This document shows, one piece after another, positions 46,506 through 55,600 of a stretch of DNA of 64,000 bases. This DNA is from Limnothrix sp. FACHB-406 (GTDB lineage: Bacteria; Cyanobacteriota; Cyanobacteriia; CACIAM-69d): positions 94,920 to 158,919 of the forward strand of contig NZ_JACJSP010000009.1 in the NCBI RefSeq assembly GCF_014698235.1, read 5' to 3'. The notes under the pieces are model-generated. The model searched no databases and was not told the DNA's origin. It worked only from the letters and a program-made list of their open reading frames with translations. Made by a program: the position numbers and the translations under genes. The first letter of the stretch is position 1, and every line of letters begins with the position of its first letter.

Positions 46506-48020
46506 TTAGGGACTGTGATGGGCCGCTAGGGCGATCGCGGTGGTGACCGGCTCGCTCCAGTAGGCTAGCCAACTGGGTTGCAGACCAAACAGGGCGATCG
46601 GGACAGCCAAGGCAATGGCCGGGGCCCGATCGAGCCAACTCACCGAGGGCAAATTGGCCACCCGCTCCGTCAGCCGCCCAAAAAACGACTGATTCAGCAA
46701 AATCAGGAAATAGACCGCCGTTAGCCCCGTGCCAACCATGCAGAGCAAGGTATAGATCGGATAGGTGGGGAAGCTGCCTCGGAAGATCAAAAACTCCGCA
46801 ATGAAGCCCGCCATTCCGGGAATGCCACTGCTGGCCATCACCCCCAACACCATCAGCGACCCCACCACCGGCAACCCCCGTTGGGGATTAAACAACCCGC
46901 TGAGGGCGCTCAGTTGGCGAGTGCCCACCTTTTTATAAACAATCCCCACCAGCAGAAACAACAGGCCAGAAATCAAGCCATGGGCCACCATCTGAAATTC
47001 CGCACCCATGAGGCTGACGGGGGTGGCCGCTGCCGTCGCCAGCAAAATAAACCCCATGTGCCCCACGGAACTGTAGGCGACCAGGCGTTTCATGTCCCCA
47101 TTGGCGATGCCTTCGGAAATGGCGGCAAAGGAACCATAGAGCACGCTCACCACGGCCCAGGCGGCCATCCAAGGTGCAATTTGGGTCCAGGCTTCGGGGA
47201 ACATGCCCAACCCAAACCGGATTAAGCCATAGGTTCCCAGCTTCAGCAGCACACCGGCTAGCAGAACGGAGATGGGTGTGGAGGCTTCCACGTGGGCATC
47301 GGGCAGCCAGGTATGGAGAGGAACCAGGGGAATTTTGATGCCAAAGCCCACCACGAGCAGCGCCAGCAGCAAGAGTTGGGACGCGGCAGGCAAGAGGGAT
47401 TCGGGGGCGGTGGCTTGGGCGATCGCAAATTCCCGCAGGGGTTCATAGCCAAAGGTGCTGAAACCGGCGGCGCTGGCTAATCCTAGGAAGGCGGCCAAGA
47501 TCAAGATTCCAGAAACGGCCGTGTAGATCAAAAATTTGGTGGCCGCATAGCCGCGCCGGGCCCCGCCCCAAATGGCAATTAGGAAATAGAGCGGGATGAG
47601 TTCTAGTTCATAGAACAGGAAGAACAGCAGCAGGTCTTGGGCTAGGAAAGCTCCATAGACACCGCTGGTGAGTAACAACAGCAGGCTGTAGTAAAACCGG
47701 GGGCGGTTGATGGCTTCGTTGGTGCTGAAGATGGCGATGCCGACCAGCATGGTGTTGAGCACCACCAGCGGGAAGGACAGGCCATCGATGGCGAGGCTGT
47801 AGCTGAGGCCGAGTCGATCGATCCAGGGGAAGGATTCAACCAGGGACAGGCGATCGGTGCCGGGGTCAAATTGGGTCACGATCACTCCGGTAATAATTGT
47901 CAGGCCAATCCAGTTCAAGATGGCCGCCTGGCGGGCCTGGGTGGCGTTGACTTTGCCGGGCCAAAGGGCGATCGCGATCGCGCCGACAATGGGAATCCAA
48001 ACCAACAAACTCAGCAGCAC
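46506..48020 (-). CDS. ndhD4: NAD(P)H dehydrogenase-like subunit NdhD (CO2-uptake type)
   Basis: A 504-residue antiporter-like subunit with about 14 membrane helices. LFFLFYELELIPLYFLIAIWGG carries the conserved Glu of helix 5, followed by RRGYAATKFLIYTAVSG; PLHTWLPDAHVEAST and the Lys/His residues of discontinuous helices are present. The pairing with ndhF and a CO2 hydration gene places it in the NDH-1MS group (NdhD3/NdhD4) rather than respiratory NdhD1/D2. The 4 in the symbol is inference from neighbourhood. It starts 145 bases after ndhF. Confidence 0.88.
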   Translation of the reverse strand: MLLSLLVWIPIVGAIAIALWPGKVNATQARQAAILNWIGLTIITGVIVTQFDPGTDRLSLVESFPWIDRLGLSYSLAIDGLSFPLVVLNTMLVGIAIFSTNEAINRPRFYYSLLLLLTSGVYGAFLAQDLLLFFLFYELELIPLYFLIAIWGGARRGYAATKFLIYTAVSGILILAAFLGLASAAGFSTFGYEPLREFAIAQATAPESLLPAASQLLLLALLVVGFGIKIPLVPLHTWLPDAHVEASTPISVLLAGVLLKLGTYGLIRFGLGMFPEAWTQIAPWMAAWAVVSVLYGSFAAISEGIANGDMKRLVAYSSVGHMGFILLATAAATPVSLMGAEFQMVAHGLISGLLFLLVGIVYKKVGTRQLSALSGLFNPQRGLPVVGSLMVLGVMASSGIPGMAGFIAEFLIFRGSFPTYPIYTLLCMVGTGLTAVYFLILLNQSFFGRLTERVANLPSVSWLDRAPAIALAVPIALFGLQPSWLAYWSEPVTTAIALAAHHSP

Positions 48021-48165
48021 AGTTTTTGCCTCTCTGTCTCAGCCATCAATCATCAGCAACCAATCATCTATCTCAGCCATCAATCAGCCGTTTATTGGCC
48101 CGTGGCTCGCCCGTGACTCGCCTGCTATTCGCTTCTGAATCTTCCGTTTCTTGCCCATTGGGTTC

Positions 48166-50037
48166 CTAGAACCACAGTTGCGCCAGAGACCATCCAGCCA
48201 AGACCACCATCATGCTGACGCTGATCAGCACCACCAAAACGTAGCCTTGGGATTGGCCGGAGGTGCTGTATTTCAAGCCCTCGCCACCAAACAGGGCCGC
48301 TACCCCGACCAAATTCACCAGGCCGTCAATGACGTAGCGATCGATCCAGGCCGTGAACCGGGCCGCCGCCCCGACCACGAGGGCAATGGTGAACCGATAG
48401 ATTCGATCGATATAAAAGTCGTAGGCCAACAGGTCTTGCAGGGCTGGAATCGGCAACTTCACCGGCCGCGCCACAACCCCAAAGCTATAGATGGCAATCC
48501 CGATCGCCGCGCCCAGGGCCGCCGAAGTCACCAGGGCGATCGTTTCTGTGATCGGAAATTGCAGCATTCCCACCCGGGTTAACAGCAGTTGCCACCGCTC
48601 CAACATCAAGGGAACCAACAGGGTCAGGACGATCGAGGACACGATCGGCACGGCCATAGTCCAGCCCACCTCCGGGGCCCGGCGAGTTTTGGGTTGTGTG
48701 GAGCCACCAAACACCAGCCCAAACACCCGGGCCAAGTTCAGTGCTGTCAAGCCATTCACCAGCAAGACCACCGCGATCGACCAACTGGGCATGGCTGGCT
48801 CACTGAGCCACCGCTCCATGGCCCAAAAGGATCCCAAGGGCAACAGGGCGACCATCCCCATGGAGCCAGCCACAAAAGCCATAGTCGAAACGGGCATTTT
48901 TGACCACAGGCCGCCCATTTGGGTCATGTCTTGGGTGCTGGTGTTCAGAATGACACCGCCAATGCTGGTGAACAGAGCCGCCTTCGCGATCGCATGGGTC
49001 AGCAGCAACAGCAACGCCACATCCGTTTGTTGCAACCCCACCGCAATGAACACCAACCCCAGATAGGCGCTGGTGGTGTGGGACAGGGCCCGCTTCAGGT
49101 CAATTTGGGCAATTCCCACCAACGAAGCCCCGATCGCCGTCATGGTTCCCAAGGCAATGGGAATCGCCGACCCCAAGGGCGACAGGGCCAACACCGGAGC
49201 CAGCTTAATCAGCACATAGGCTCCACAGGCCACCACGATCGAATTCCGCATCAGGGAAGCTGGATTGGGCCCTTCCATGGCTTCGTCCAGCCACAGGTGC
49301 AGCGGAAATTGGGCACATTTGCCCGTGGGCCCCGCAATGAGGGCGATCGCCAGCAAACCTGCTTGCCAGTCCGTTAACTGAGCCGTTTGGGCCCAATCCG
49401 CCAAGTCCGAAAAATTCAAACTGCCGCTGAGGGTCGAAAGGGCCAATGTCCCCATCAGCAGCAAAATATCCCCCACCCGCTTGGTCAGAAAAGCATCGCG
49501 GGCCCCTGTAACGGCCAAGGGCTGTGCATACCAATAGCCCACGATCAGATAGGTGGAAAGGGTCAGCATCTCTAGCAGGCAGTAGCTCAACAGCAAAGAA
49601 TCGCTAATCGCTAAGCCGCTCATGGCCCCTTCAAAAAAGCCCATCATGGCGAAGAATCGCGCTAAGCCCCAGTCCTTTTCCAAGTAACCTAGAGAGTAGA
49701 CCTGCGCCACCAAACTCAGCCCTGTGACCAGCTCCATGGCCCCCAAACTGACCGGAGAAACCTCCAAGACAAAGGAGAGCTTGAAATCCGCCACCTCCAG
49801 CCAATTAAAACTGAGGTATTGCGCCTCCTGACCCCAAAACTCCCGAAACAGCCAACCGCCGTGGATGGCGGCCAAAATCGTCATCAATAGGTTGATGTAG
49901 GCGGCGGGCCGGGGCCCCGTGCGTCGGATGGTTCCCGTGGCCCAAGGCAGGGTCATCAACGCCCCAATCAAGCCATAGGCCGGCACAAGCCAGACGGTTT
50001 GCACCAGCCATTGAGTCAGAGGGGGTAAGGCGGTCAT
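48166..50037 (-). CDS. ndhF4: NAD(P)H dehydrogenase-like subunit NdhF (CO2-uptake type)
   Basis: A 623-residue NdhF. It is shorter than NdhF1 and has the CO2-uptake-type segments DWGLARFFAMMGFFEGAMSGLAISDSLLLSYCLLEMLTLSTYLIVG and GARDAFLTKRVGDILLLMG. It also has PLHLWLDEAMEGPNPASLMRNS, the helix-7/8 Lys region. First gene of the operon; its start faces ccmK across 936 bases. Choice of type 4 over type 3 is by context, as for cupB. Confidence 0.88.
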   Translation of the reverse strand: MTALPPLTQWLVQTVWLVPAYGLIGALMTLPWATGTIRRTGPRPAAYINLLMTILAAIHGGWLFREFWGQEAQYLSFNWLEVADFKLSFVLEVSPVSLGAMELVTGLSLVAQVYSLGYLEKDWGLARFFAMMGFFEGAMSGLAISDSLLLSYCLLEMLTLSTYLIVGYWYAQPLAVTGARDAFLTKRVGDILLLMGTLALSTLSGSLNFSDLADWAQTAQLTDWQAGLLAIALIAGPTGKCAQFPLHLWLDEAMEGPNPASLMRNSIVVACGAYVLIKLAPVLALSPLGSAIPIALGTMTAIGASLVGIAQIDLKRALSHTTSAYLGLVFIAVGLQQTDVALLLLLTHAIAKAALFTSIGGVILNTSTQDMTQMGGLWSKMPVSTMAFVAGSMGMVALLPLGSFWAMERWLSEPAMPSWSIAVVLLVNGLTALNLARVFGLVFGGSTQPKTRRAPEVGWTMAVPIVSSIVLTLLVPLMLERWQLLLTRVGMLQFPITETIALVTSAALGAAIGIAIYSFGVVARPVKLPIPALQDLLAYDFYIDRIYRFTIALVVGAAARFTAWIDRYVIDGLVNLVGVAALFGGEGLKYSTSGQSQGYVLVVLISVSMMVVLAGWSLAQLWF

Positions 50038-50973
50038 GGGCGATCGCGCTCAAGGTAAGGGTGAACAGGAAAATTTAAAAAGGCGCAAAAAGGCGCAATC
50101 AGGCGAAAAAGACAGCAATAGCCAGCAATAGCCAGCAATAGAGCTAAAAACAATCAGGCGCAAAACGGACGGCAAGTTGGCCGGCCATCGTTAAGCCTAG
50201 CAAGGGATTGGATCGGTTTTGATCCTCTGCGATCCTCAGTTTGGCATCCCCTGTAGCTGGGTTCGTGCCGCTGCCAAGGGAGCCATACCTGGGGCGATCG
50301 GGTATTTTGACCCCATGGTCTAGTCGAGCAACTTCGGTTGTTCGGTTAGGGCCGGAATCCCTACGCCTTTAGGCTGGGGAGGATATCAACGTTGAAGACG
50401 ATGATCCAATGTTTTTGATCATTTCATGCAAAGGTCATGCAAAGGCGTTGATGGGATGCCTTGGGCAATCGAGATCAACTTTGCAATTCCTTTGCAGGGG
50501 GATTAATTTTTCTGATTTTCTGATAAGCGAACGAGGGCTTAACCGCAAGTTATCAAAACGATTGAGATTAAAAAAGCTGATTGGGGACGCTTTTCACTAC
50601 ACTAGGAAATAGGCAAACTAGTTAGTAAAGCGTTCATTCCTGCCCAGGTAGCAATCCGTAACGAATCGTTGCGGGGCGAATTGCCTTAGGTGCTGCCCCC
50701 TGTAGCCTAATGCGTAGGGAGCCGTAACTAGGCTTGGGAAGTTCGTCAACGCTATTCTGCGGGGGAATCGCGGGTTCAGTGGGTTTTTTTACGAAAACCC
50801 GCGCTCTATCGTGCGTATTATTTCCAATTCTTGAGAAATAATGGCTAGCGCCAGATCCCCAAGGGGGGTACGATAAATGCCGCGATCGCACTAGCGCAGG
50901 GACGATCGTCCTTGGAAACAACCAAGGCGTTCTACAACATTCGCGTTTACGACACAACATAAGGAGTTCGGCA
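50038..50973. promoter_or_regulatory. 936-base divergent control region, ndhF4 / ccmK2
   Basis: No convincing gene (a 67-codon plus and a 108-codon minus frame look random). Contents from left: 10-base tandem repeat CAGCAATAGC x3 at 50113-50142; inverted repeat ATGATC-N10-GATCAT at 50401-50422, whose N10 spacing recalls LysR-type sites such as NdhR/CcmR; 11-base direct repeat CATGCAAAGGT/CATGCAAAGGC at 50425-50446; several GC-rich inverted repeats at 50660-50760; two competing hairpins at 50769-50803; and hairpins at 50817-50842 and 50910-50927 in the ccmK leader. Confidence 0.65.
50769..50842 (+). promoter_or_regulatory. Competing hairpins in the ccmK leader
   Basis: CGCGGGTT (50769-50776) pairs with AACCCGCG (50796-50803), while GGGTTTT (50781-50787) pairs with AAAACCC (50794-50800); the two cannot form together. 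Next, ATTATTTC (50817-50824) pairs with GAAATAAT (50835-50842). CCTTGG-AAACAA-CCAAGG follows at 50910-50927, close to the ccmK start. A folded 5' untranslated region of ccmK is likely if transcription begins upstream of here. Confidence 0.6.
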
Positions 50974-51282
50974 ATGCCTATTGCAGTCGGAATGATTGAA
51001 ACCCGTGGTTTTCCCGCCGTTGTGGAAGCCGCTGATGCGATGGTGAAGGCCGCTCGGGTGACCTTGGTGGGCTACGAAAAGATTGGTAGCGCCCGCGTGA
51101 CCGTAATCGTCCGTGGCGATGTGTCGGAAGTGCAAGCTTCCGTGGCCGCTGGCGTGGAATCTGTGCGCCGCGTGAACGGTGGTGAAGTGGTTTCGACCCA
51201 CATCATTGCCCGTCCCCACGAAAACCTGGAGTATGTGCTGCCGATCCGCTACACCGAGGCAGTGCAACAGTTCTCGGAATAG
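50974..51282 (+). CDS. ccmK2: Carboxysome shell hexamer protein CcmK
   Basis: A 102-residue single-BMC-domain protein. [29 protein letters not shown] and the pore loop K36-I37-G38-S39 are those of CcmK1/CcmK2, the main hexagonal shell tiles. The C-terminal tail is short ([10 protein letters not shown]). AAGGAG stands 8 bases before the ATG. Only one ccmK is present in this cluster, whereas many beta-cyanobacteria have two in tandem (ccmK1-K2); others may be elsewhere in the genome. Confidence 0.95.
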   Translation: MPIAVGMIETRGFPAVVEAADAMVKAARVTLVGYEKIGSARVTVIVRGDVSEVQASVAAGVESVRRVNGGEVVSTHIIARPHENLEYVLPIRYTEAVQQFSE

Positions 51283-51753
51283 TCATCCAAGCGCGAAGTT
51301 GGCTGCGTTAGGCTTTGACGCAATTTCAGCGGGCAGCAGTTTTTAAGCGATCGAGCATGAGAATCAGTCGTCTCCATCAGCGGGCAAACCCCAGGGCACT
51401 GGGGAGCTTAAACCATTGGTGTTGAGATCAAGGTTCCGAATGCGCTGGCATGACGCGATCGCCCTATCGAAATTGGTTAAGACCTAACTTCATCCAACGG
51501 GCCAAAAATTTTTGTTTGGGTCTGATAACGACTCGATCGCACTGTCGGTTAGTCAGTGCTTGTCCCGATATTCCGAAACAATGCAATTTATTGAATTGCA
51601 AAGCGTTTTTAGAACTTTCTGATCGAGGCGATCGCTTCGATCAGGTCAGTGGCTAAAACGGATAGGAGTGTTGAGGGTGAGTCCTCGTAAAAAAAGCTTC
51701 AAAGTGCCTGTTGTTTTCGCGATCGTTCACAGTGCTGGTTTGAATCAGTTGCT
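51283..51753. other. 471-base non-coding spacer ccmK-ccmL
   Basis: Nothing recognisable apart from HIP1-like sites; a 68-codon frame at 51450 is not supported. The gap is long enough for a second promoter serving ccmL-M-N-O. No terminator hairpin with a T-run is seen after ccmK. Confidence 0.5.
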
Positions 51754-52089
51754 ATGCAAATTGCACGGGTCTGCGGCACGGTGGTTAGCACCCAAAAGGA
51801 ACCCAGCCTACGGGGTGTGAAGTTTCTGTTAGTGCAGTTGGTCGATGCGGCTGGTCAGCTCACGCCGAAATATGAGGTGGTGGCTGACGGGGTGGGGGCT
51901 GGCATGGATGAATGGGTGCTGGTGGCCCGGGGCAGTGCTGCTCGTCAAGTGGAGGGGGGCGAAGGTCGTCCAATTGACGCGGCGGCCATTGCGATCATCG
52001 ACACCGTGAGCGCTGAGAATATGCGCTTGTACAGCAAGAGTGATGAAGACCGGCTGCTGTTGCCCAATAATGCCCGGTTGCCGAATTAG
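51754..52089 (+). CDS. ccmL: Carboxysome shell vertex protein CcmL
   Basis: A 111-residue EutN/CcmL pentamer. MQIARVCGTVVSTQKEPSLRGVKFLLVQ, DGVGAGMDEWVLVARGSAAR and AAAIAIIDTV are typical of the pentameric vertex protein that closes the icosahedral shell. The C terminus (YSKSDEDRLLLPNNARLPN) is about 10 residues longer than in S. elongatus CcmL as I recall it. Confidence 0.94.
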   Translation: MQIARVCGTVVSTQKEPSLRGVKFLLVQLVDAAGQLTPKYEVVADGVGAGMDEWVLVARGSAARQVEGGEGRPIDAAAIAIIDTVSAENMRLYSKSDEDRLLLPNNARLPN

Positions 52090-52171
52090 GGTCACCAGTG
52101 CGGAGTTACCAGGAATGGTCTATGGACTTACTTCTAGGTCTGTTCCAGGGATTTGCAATTAAGAGTGGCTA

Positions 52172-52235
52172 ATGGCAATGGGGACTCATGGCAACTTGGG
52201 TGAATGGCAACTTGGGTGAATGGCAACTGAAGTGC
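52172..52235. repeat. 16-base tandem repeat, four units
   Basis: ATGGCAATGGGGACTC, ATGGCAACTTGGGTGA (twice), ATGGCAACTGAAGTGC at 52172-52235, in the 346-base spacer between ccmL and ccmM. Each unit carries ATGGC; the frame contains no sensible protein. Nothing else is seen in the spacer. Confidence 0.9.
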
Positions 52236-52435
52236 GGCGATCTAGTGATCAGGTCAACTCAATGGAGTCACTTGATCATCTAAATCAACGACATGGAAGG
52301 CAGCCAGTTCGGCCCTGCCAGCCTGGGTCGCAAACGCAGCCACCTGCACCGCGATTGAGTAGGAAGCTTCCTGGTTGCAGCATTCGCTAGCGAATCGCAG
52401 CAATTGTTAGTGAAGTCGTGACGGAGGTTTTAAGC

Positions 52436-54403
52436 ATGGGATCGCGAGGGGCAAATGGAACGGTTATTGATCGGAAGTCACTGGCTTCCGATCAATCCGT
52501 GCGGCCCGCCATCCATCCCACGGCTCAAGTTCATCCGTTCGCCAATGTGGTTGGTCAAGTAACGATCGCCGCTGGGGCAAGGGTGGGGCCAGGCACATCG
52601 GTGCGAGCCGATCGGGGCGCAGCGTTTCACATCGGTGCGGGGGCATCGGTGGAAGATGGAGCGTTGATCCATGGGTTGGCCGACGGCTGTGTGTTGGGGG
52701 ATGACGGCCAAGATTATGCGGTTTGGATTGGTGAATCGGCGACAGTATCACACCTGGCGCTGATTCATGGCCCCGCCTACATCGGCAGCGATTGCTTCAT
52801 TGGCTTTCGATCGACCGTGTTTAATGCGCGGGTCGGCGATGGCTGTATTGTGATGATGCATGTGCTGATTCAAGACGTGGAAATTCCGTCGGGGCGTTAC
52901 GTGCCGTCGGGTTCAACGATTCTGACGCAGGAACAGGCCGATGCGTTGCCGGTGGCTCGGGAGCGCGATCGGGAGTTTGTGCGCCAGTTGGCCGGGTTGG
53001 ATCATTGGCCTGAGGGGGCGATCGCCAACCCGACGGGCAATTGGCCCGCCAACGGTTCTGCTGTTCAAGATTATCGTTCTGAAGGTTCTGGGGGTTCCGT
53101 GGTTACGACGACGTTGAGCGCCGAGTTGGTGCAACAGGTTCGCCAATTGCTGGCTCAGGGATACCAAGTCAGCGCTGAATATGCCGACGCACGCCGCTTC
53201 CGGGCCAATGCCTGGACGAGCTGCGCCCTGCCGCGATCGGCCTATGAAAGCGACGTGCTGACGGCCCTAGAAGGCTGCCTGCGTGATCACGCGGGTGAAT
53301 ATGTGCGGGTGATCGGAATTGATCCTGCGGTTAAGAAACGGGTTTATGAATCGGTTGTCCATCGCCCGGGCGACAAGGTGGGCCAAGGCACGGTCACCAG
53401 TGCCAAAGCCAGCCAACCGAGCAGTAACGGCAACGGCTCCAAAGCTCCGACCAGCAATGGTGCGGTTGGTGGCGATTTGGCCACCCAAGTGCGCCAACTG
53501 CTAGCCCAGGGCTACCAAATTGGTACGGAACATGCGGATCCGCGCCGCTTCCGGGCCAATGCTTGGACGAGCTGCAAGCCGATCGACTCCACCAGCGAGT
53601 CCCAGGTGTTGAGCCAGCTCCAAGGCTGCTTGACCGACCACGCGGGCGAATATGTGCGCCTGATTGGGATTGATAAACGGGCTAAGAAGCGCGTTTTTGA
53701 ATCGGTGATTCAACGGCCCGACGGTTCCGGAGCCAAGGCGGTGACCGGTGCTTCGGCAGCCGCTGCCAGCAATGGTGCAGCGGTGGCTACGGGTGGCATT
53801 TCGGCGGAAGCAGCAGCCCAAATTCGGCAACTGGTAGCCCGGGGTTGCAAAATCACGGCGGAATTTGCCGATGTGCGTCGCTTCCGAGCCAACGCTTGGA
53901 CGACTTGCGGTTCGGTGCAAGCCACTTCGGAACGGGAGGCGATCACGTCCTTGAGCGCCTGCATGGCTGAGCACGCCACCGCCTATGTGCGTTTGGTGGC
54001 TGTGGAACCCGGCAGCAAGCGCCGCGCCGCTGAAATCATTGTTCAGCGTCCCGGCGTGCAAGCGGCCAACAATGCGGTGAGCTTCAGCGCTCCTGCGGCG
54101 GCCAGCACCAATGGCTCTGCTCCGGTAAGTGCCGGAAACGTGCCCGCTGCCGTGGCCCAGCAAATCCAAAAGCTCCTGAGCCAAGGCTACCGAATTGGCG
54201 CTGAATATGCCGATGCGCGTCGGTTCCGGGCTAATGCTTGGACGAGCTGCGGCGGTCTGGAAGGCTCCTCGGCTAACCAAGTGCTGGCGGCCCTGACGGC
54301 TTGCTTGGCAAATAACCCCACGAGCTACGTGCGTGTGATTGGCATCGACCCGACGGCCAAGAAGCGCGTTTACGAAGAAGTGGTTCAGCGTCCCGGTCGC
54401 TAA
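52436..54403 (+). CDS. ccmM: Carboxysome scaffold protein CcmM (gamma-CA-like domain plus four SSUL domains)
   Basis: 655 residues from ATG 52436 (GGAGG nine bases upstream; the frame opens at GTG 52418). Residues 20-215 are a gamma-carbonic-anhydrase left-handed beta-helix with zinc ligands H79, H106 and H111. The acid of the RADEG motif (Glu62 in Methanosarcina Cam) is R60 here, and the nearby Gln of VQDG is E73. Four RbcS-like (SSUL) repeats follow, at about 228-310, 345-428, 455-540 and 570-655, each with RRFRANAWT(S/T)C and a second Cys about 20 residues on. A GTG at 53099 (residue 222) with GGGGG upstream could start the short CcmM isoform of 434 residues. It binds Rubisco in the carboxysome core. 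Confidence 0.95.
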   Translation: MGSRGANGTVIDRKSLASDQSVRPAIHPTAQVHPFANVVGQVTIAAGARVGPGTSVRADRGAAFHIGAGASVEDGALIHGLADGCVLGDDGQDYAVWIGESATVSHLALIHGPAYIGSDCFIGFRSTVFNARVGDGCIVMMHVLIQDVEIPSGRYVPSGSTILTQEQADALPVARERDREFVRQLAGLDHWPEGAIANPTGNWPANGSAVQDYRSEGSGGSVVTTTLSAELVQQVRQLLAQGYQVSAEYADARRFRANAWTSCALPRSAYESDVLTALEGCLRDHAGEYVRVIGIDPAVKKRVYESVVHRPGDKVGQGTVTSAKASQPSSNGNGSKAPTSNGAVGGDLATQVRQLLAQGYQIGTEHADPRRFRANAWTSCKPIDSTSESQVLSQLQGCLTDHAGEYVRLIGIDKRAKKRVFESVIQRPDGSGAKAVTGASAAAASNGAAVATGGISAEAAAQIRQLVARGCKITAEFADVRRFRANAWTTCGSVQATSEREAITSLSACMAEHATAYVRLVAVEPGSKRRAAEIIVQRPGVQAANNAVSFSAPAAASTNGSAPVSAGNVPAAVAQQIQKLLSQGYRIGAEYADARRFRANAWTSCGGLEGSSANQVLAALTACLANNPTSYVRVIGIDPTAKKRVYEEVVQRPGR

Positions 54404-54439
54404 GACCCGGAGGCCCCCATCCCCCTATTCGGCTGCCGC

Positions 54440-55468
54440 ATGATGACCCTGCAACCGCTACATCCGGTGGACGATCGCCAGTCCTGGATTTCCGGCGAAG
54501 TGACGCTTGATCCAACGGCGACGATCGCCCCCGGGGTGCTGTTACAGGCGGATCCGGGCAGCCGAATTACGATCGGCCCCCACGTGACGATCGGGATGGG
54601 CGCAGTTGTCCATGCCTGTCAAGGGGGGCAAATTGTCCTGGAAGCCTCGGCCCATCTGGGGGCCGCTGTGCTGCTGATTGGCGCGGTACGGGTGGGCCGA
54701 TCGGCTTGCATTGGCCCCAGCACGACTGTTTTGAACCAGTCGATCGCCCCTGGTCAGCTAATTGCGCCGGGTCAATACTTAGGAGATTCAGGCCTAGGAG
54801 ATTCAGACCTAGGAGATTCAGGAACTCAAAATTCAAATCCGGGAAATTCAGGGGCTGAAAATCCAGGGGCTAAGAATTTAAATACGGGAGATTTGAGGGC
54901 TGAAGATTTACCGGCCGCCGCTCAGTTCAACCAAACCCCGATCGCCCCCAGCCCACAACCAAACGCCCCGGTGACCGACGACCCGCCCGATCCGTTGCCC
55001 TCTCCCTGGGATGAGGACGATGAAGAACGCCAGGATCGGAGTGGCCGTTTCTATCGCCCGGGATTTTCCGGAAGTCCTTTTCCGCCTGCACCGCCCGCCG
55101 CGCCGCCCTTGCCGGAACCCGTGCCCTACCAAGCACCGCCGGGTTTGGCTCCCGGTGTCAGCCCCATCCAGCCGCGCCCGATCGCCACGCCAGCCATTCT
55201 TCCCGGCACTTCAGCAACCTCAACCACCTCAGAGCCGCTGACCTCGACACCGACTGTGGCCGAGCCGCCGCCTACCCCAAGCGCGATCGTTACCCAAACC
55301 ACTGAGCATCAAATTGTGGAGCAAAAGGTGGAAGTCTATGGACGCAGCCACGTGAATCGGTTGCTGTCCATGATGTTTCCCTATCAGCAATCCCTGAACG
55401 GAACCCATGGAGCCGGTCAACTGCCCTCTGTCCACTCACCAGGCGCGGATGATCGGGATGAACCCTGA
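54440..55468 (+). CDS. ccmN: Carboxysome assembly protein CcmN with long linker
   Basis: 342 residues, longer than the roughly 160-270 usual for CcmN. Residues 1-115 are a hexapeptide-repeat beta-helix (ISGEVTLDPTATIAPGVLL, ACIGPSTTVL). A disordered linker of about 180 residues follows. It begins with three in-frame 15-base repeats (54782-54826; GDSGL GDSDL GDSGT) and continues with similar (N/D)-rich pieces and then a Pro-rich stretch. The shell-targeting peptide VYGRSHVNRLLSMMFPYQ lies at about 298-315 and, unusually, is followed by another 25 residues. CcmN bridges CcmM and the CcmK shell. It starts 36 bases after ccmM. Confidence 0.92.
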   Translation: MMTLQPLHPVDDRQSWISGEVTLDPTATIAPGVLLQADPGSRITIGPHVTIGMGAVVHACQGGQIVLEASAHLGAAVLLIGAVRVGRSACIGPSTTVLNQSIAPGQLIAPGQYLGDSGLGDSDLGDSGTQNSNPGNSGAENPGAKNLNTGDLRAEDLPAAAQFNQTPIAPSPQPNAPVTDDPPDPLPSPWDEDDEERQDRSGRFYRPGFSGSPFPPAPPAAPPLPEPVPYQAPPGLAPGVSPIQPRPIATPAILPGTSATSTTSEPLTSTPTVAEPPPTPSAIVTQTTEHQIVEQKVEVYGRSHVNRLLSMMFPYQQSLNGTHGAGQLPSVHSPGADDRDEP

Positions 55469-55600
55469 GTCTCTGTTCACCCGATCGCGCCAATCTCTGT
55501 GGCGGGCCGAACCTGTGGCAGGCCTAAGATAGAGGCAGCAATGTTCTGAATTGCCCCGAATTGCCCCGATCGTTCCCCTTGCGTCCCTCCCTTTTCTCCG

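Noticed and set aside
48166..48500. Frameshift or short NdhF as damage
   Set aside because: At 623 residues it is shorter than NdhF1, but CO2-uptake NdhF proteins are of this size, so no damage is inferred.
50634..50960. 108-codon minus frame in the ndhF/ccmK spacer
   Set aside because: It crosses several inverted repeats and has an Arg/Pro/Ser-rich random look; the hairpins explain the region better.
50640..50970. 6S RNA, tmRNA or another known ncRNA in the ccmK leader
   Set aside because: The GC-rich hairpins recalled such RNAs, but no conserved tmRNA, RNase P, SRP or 6S motif is present.
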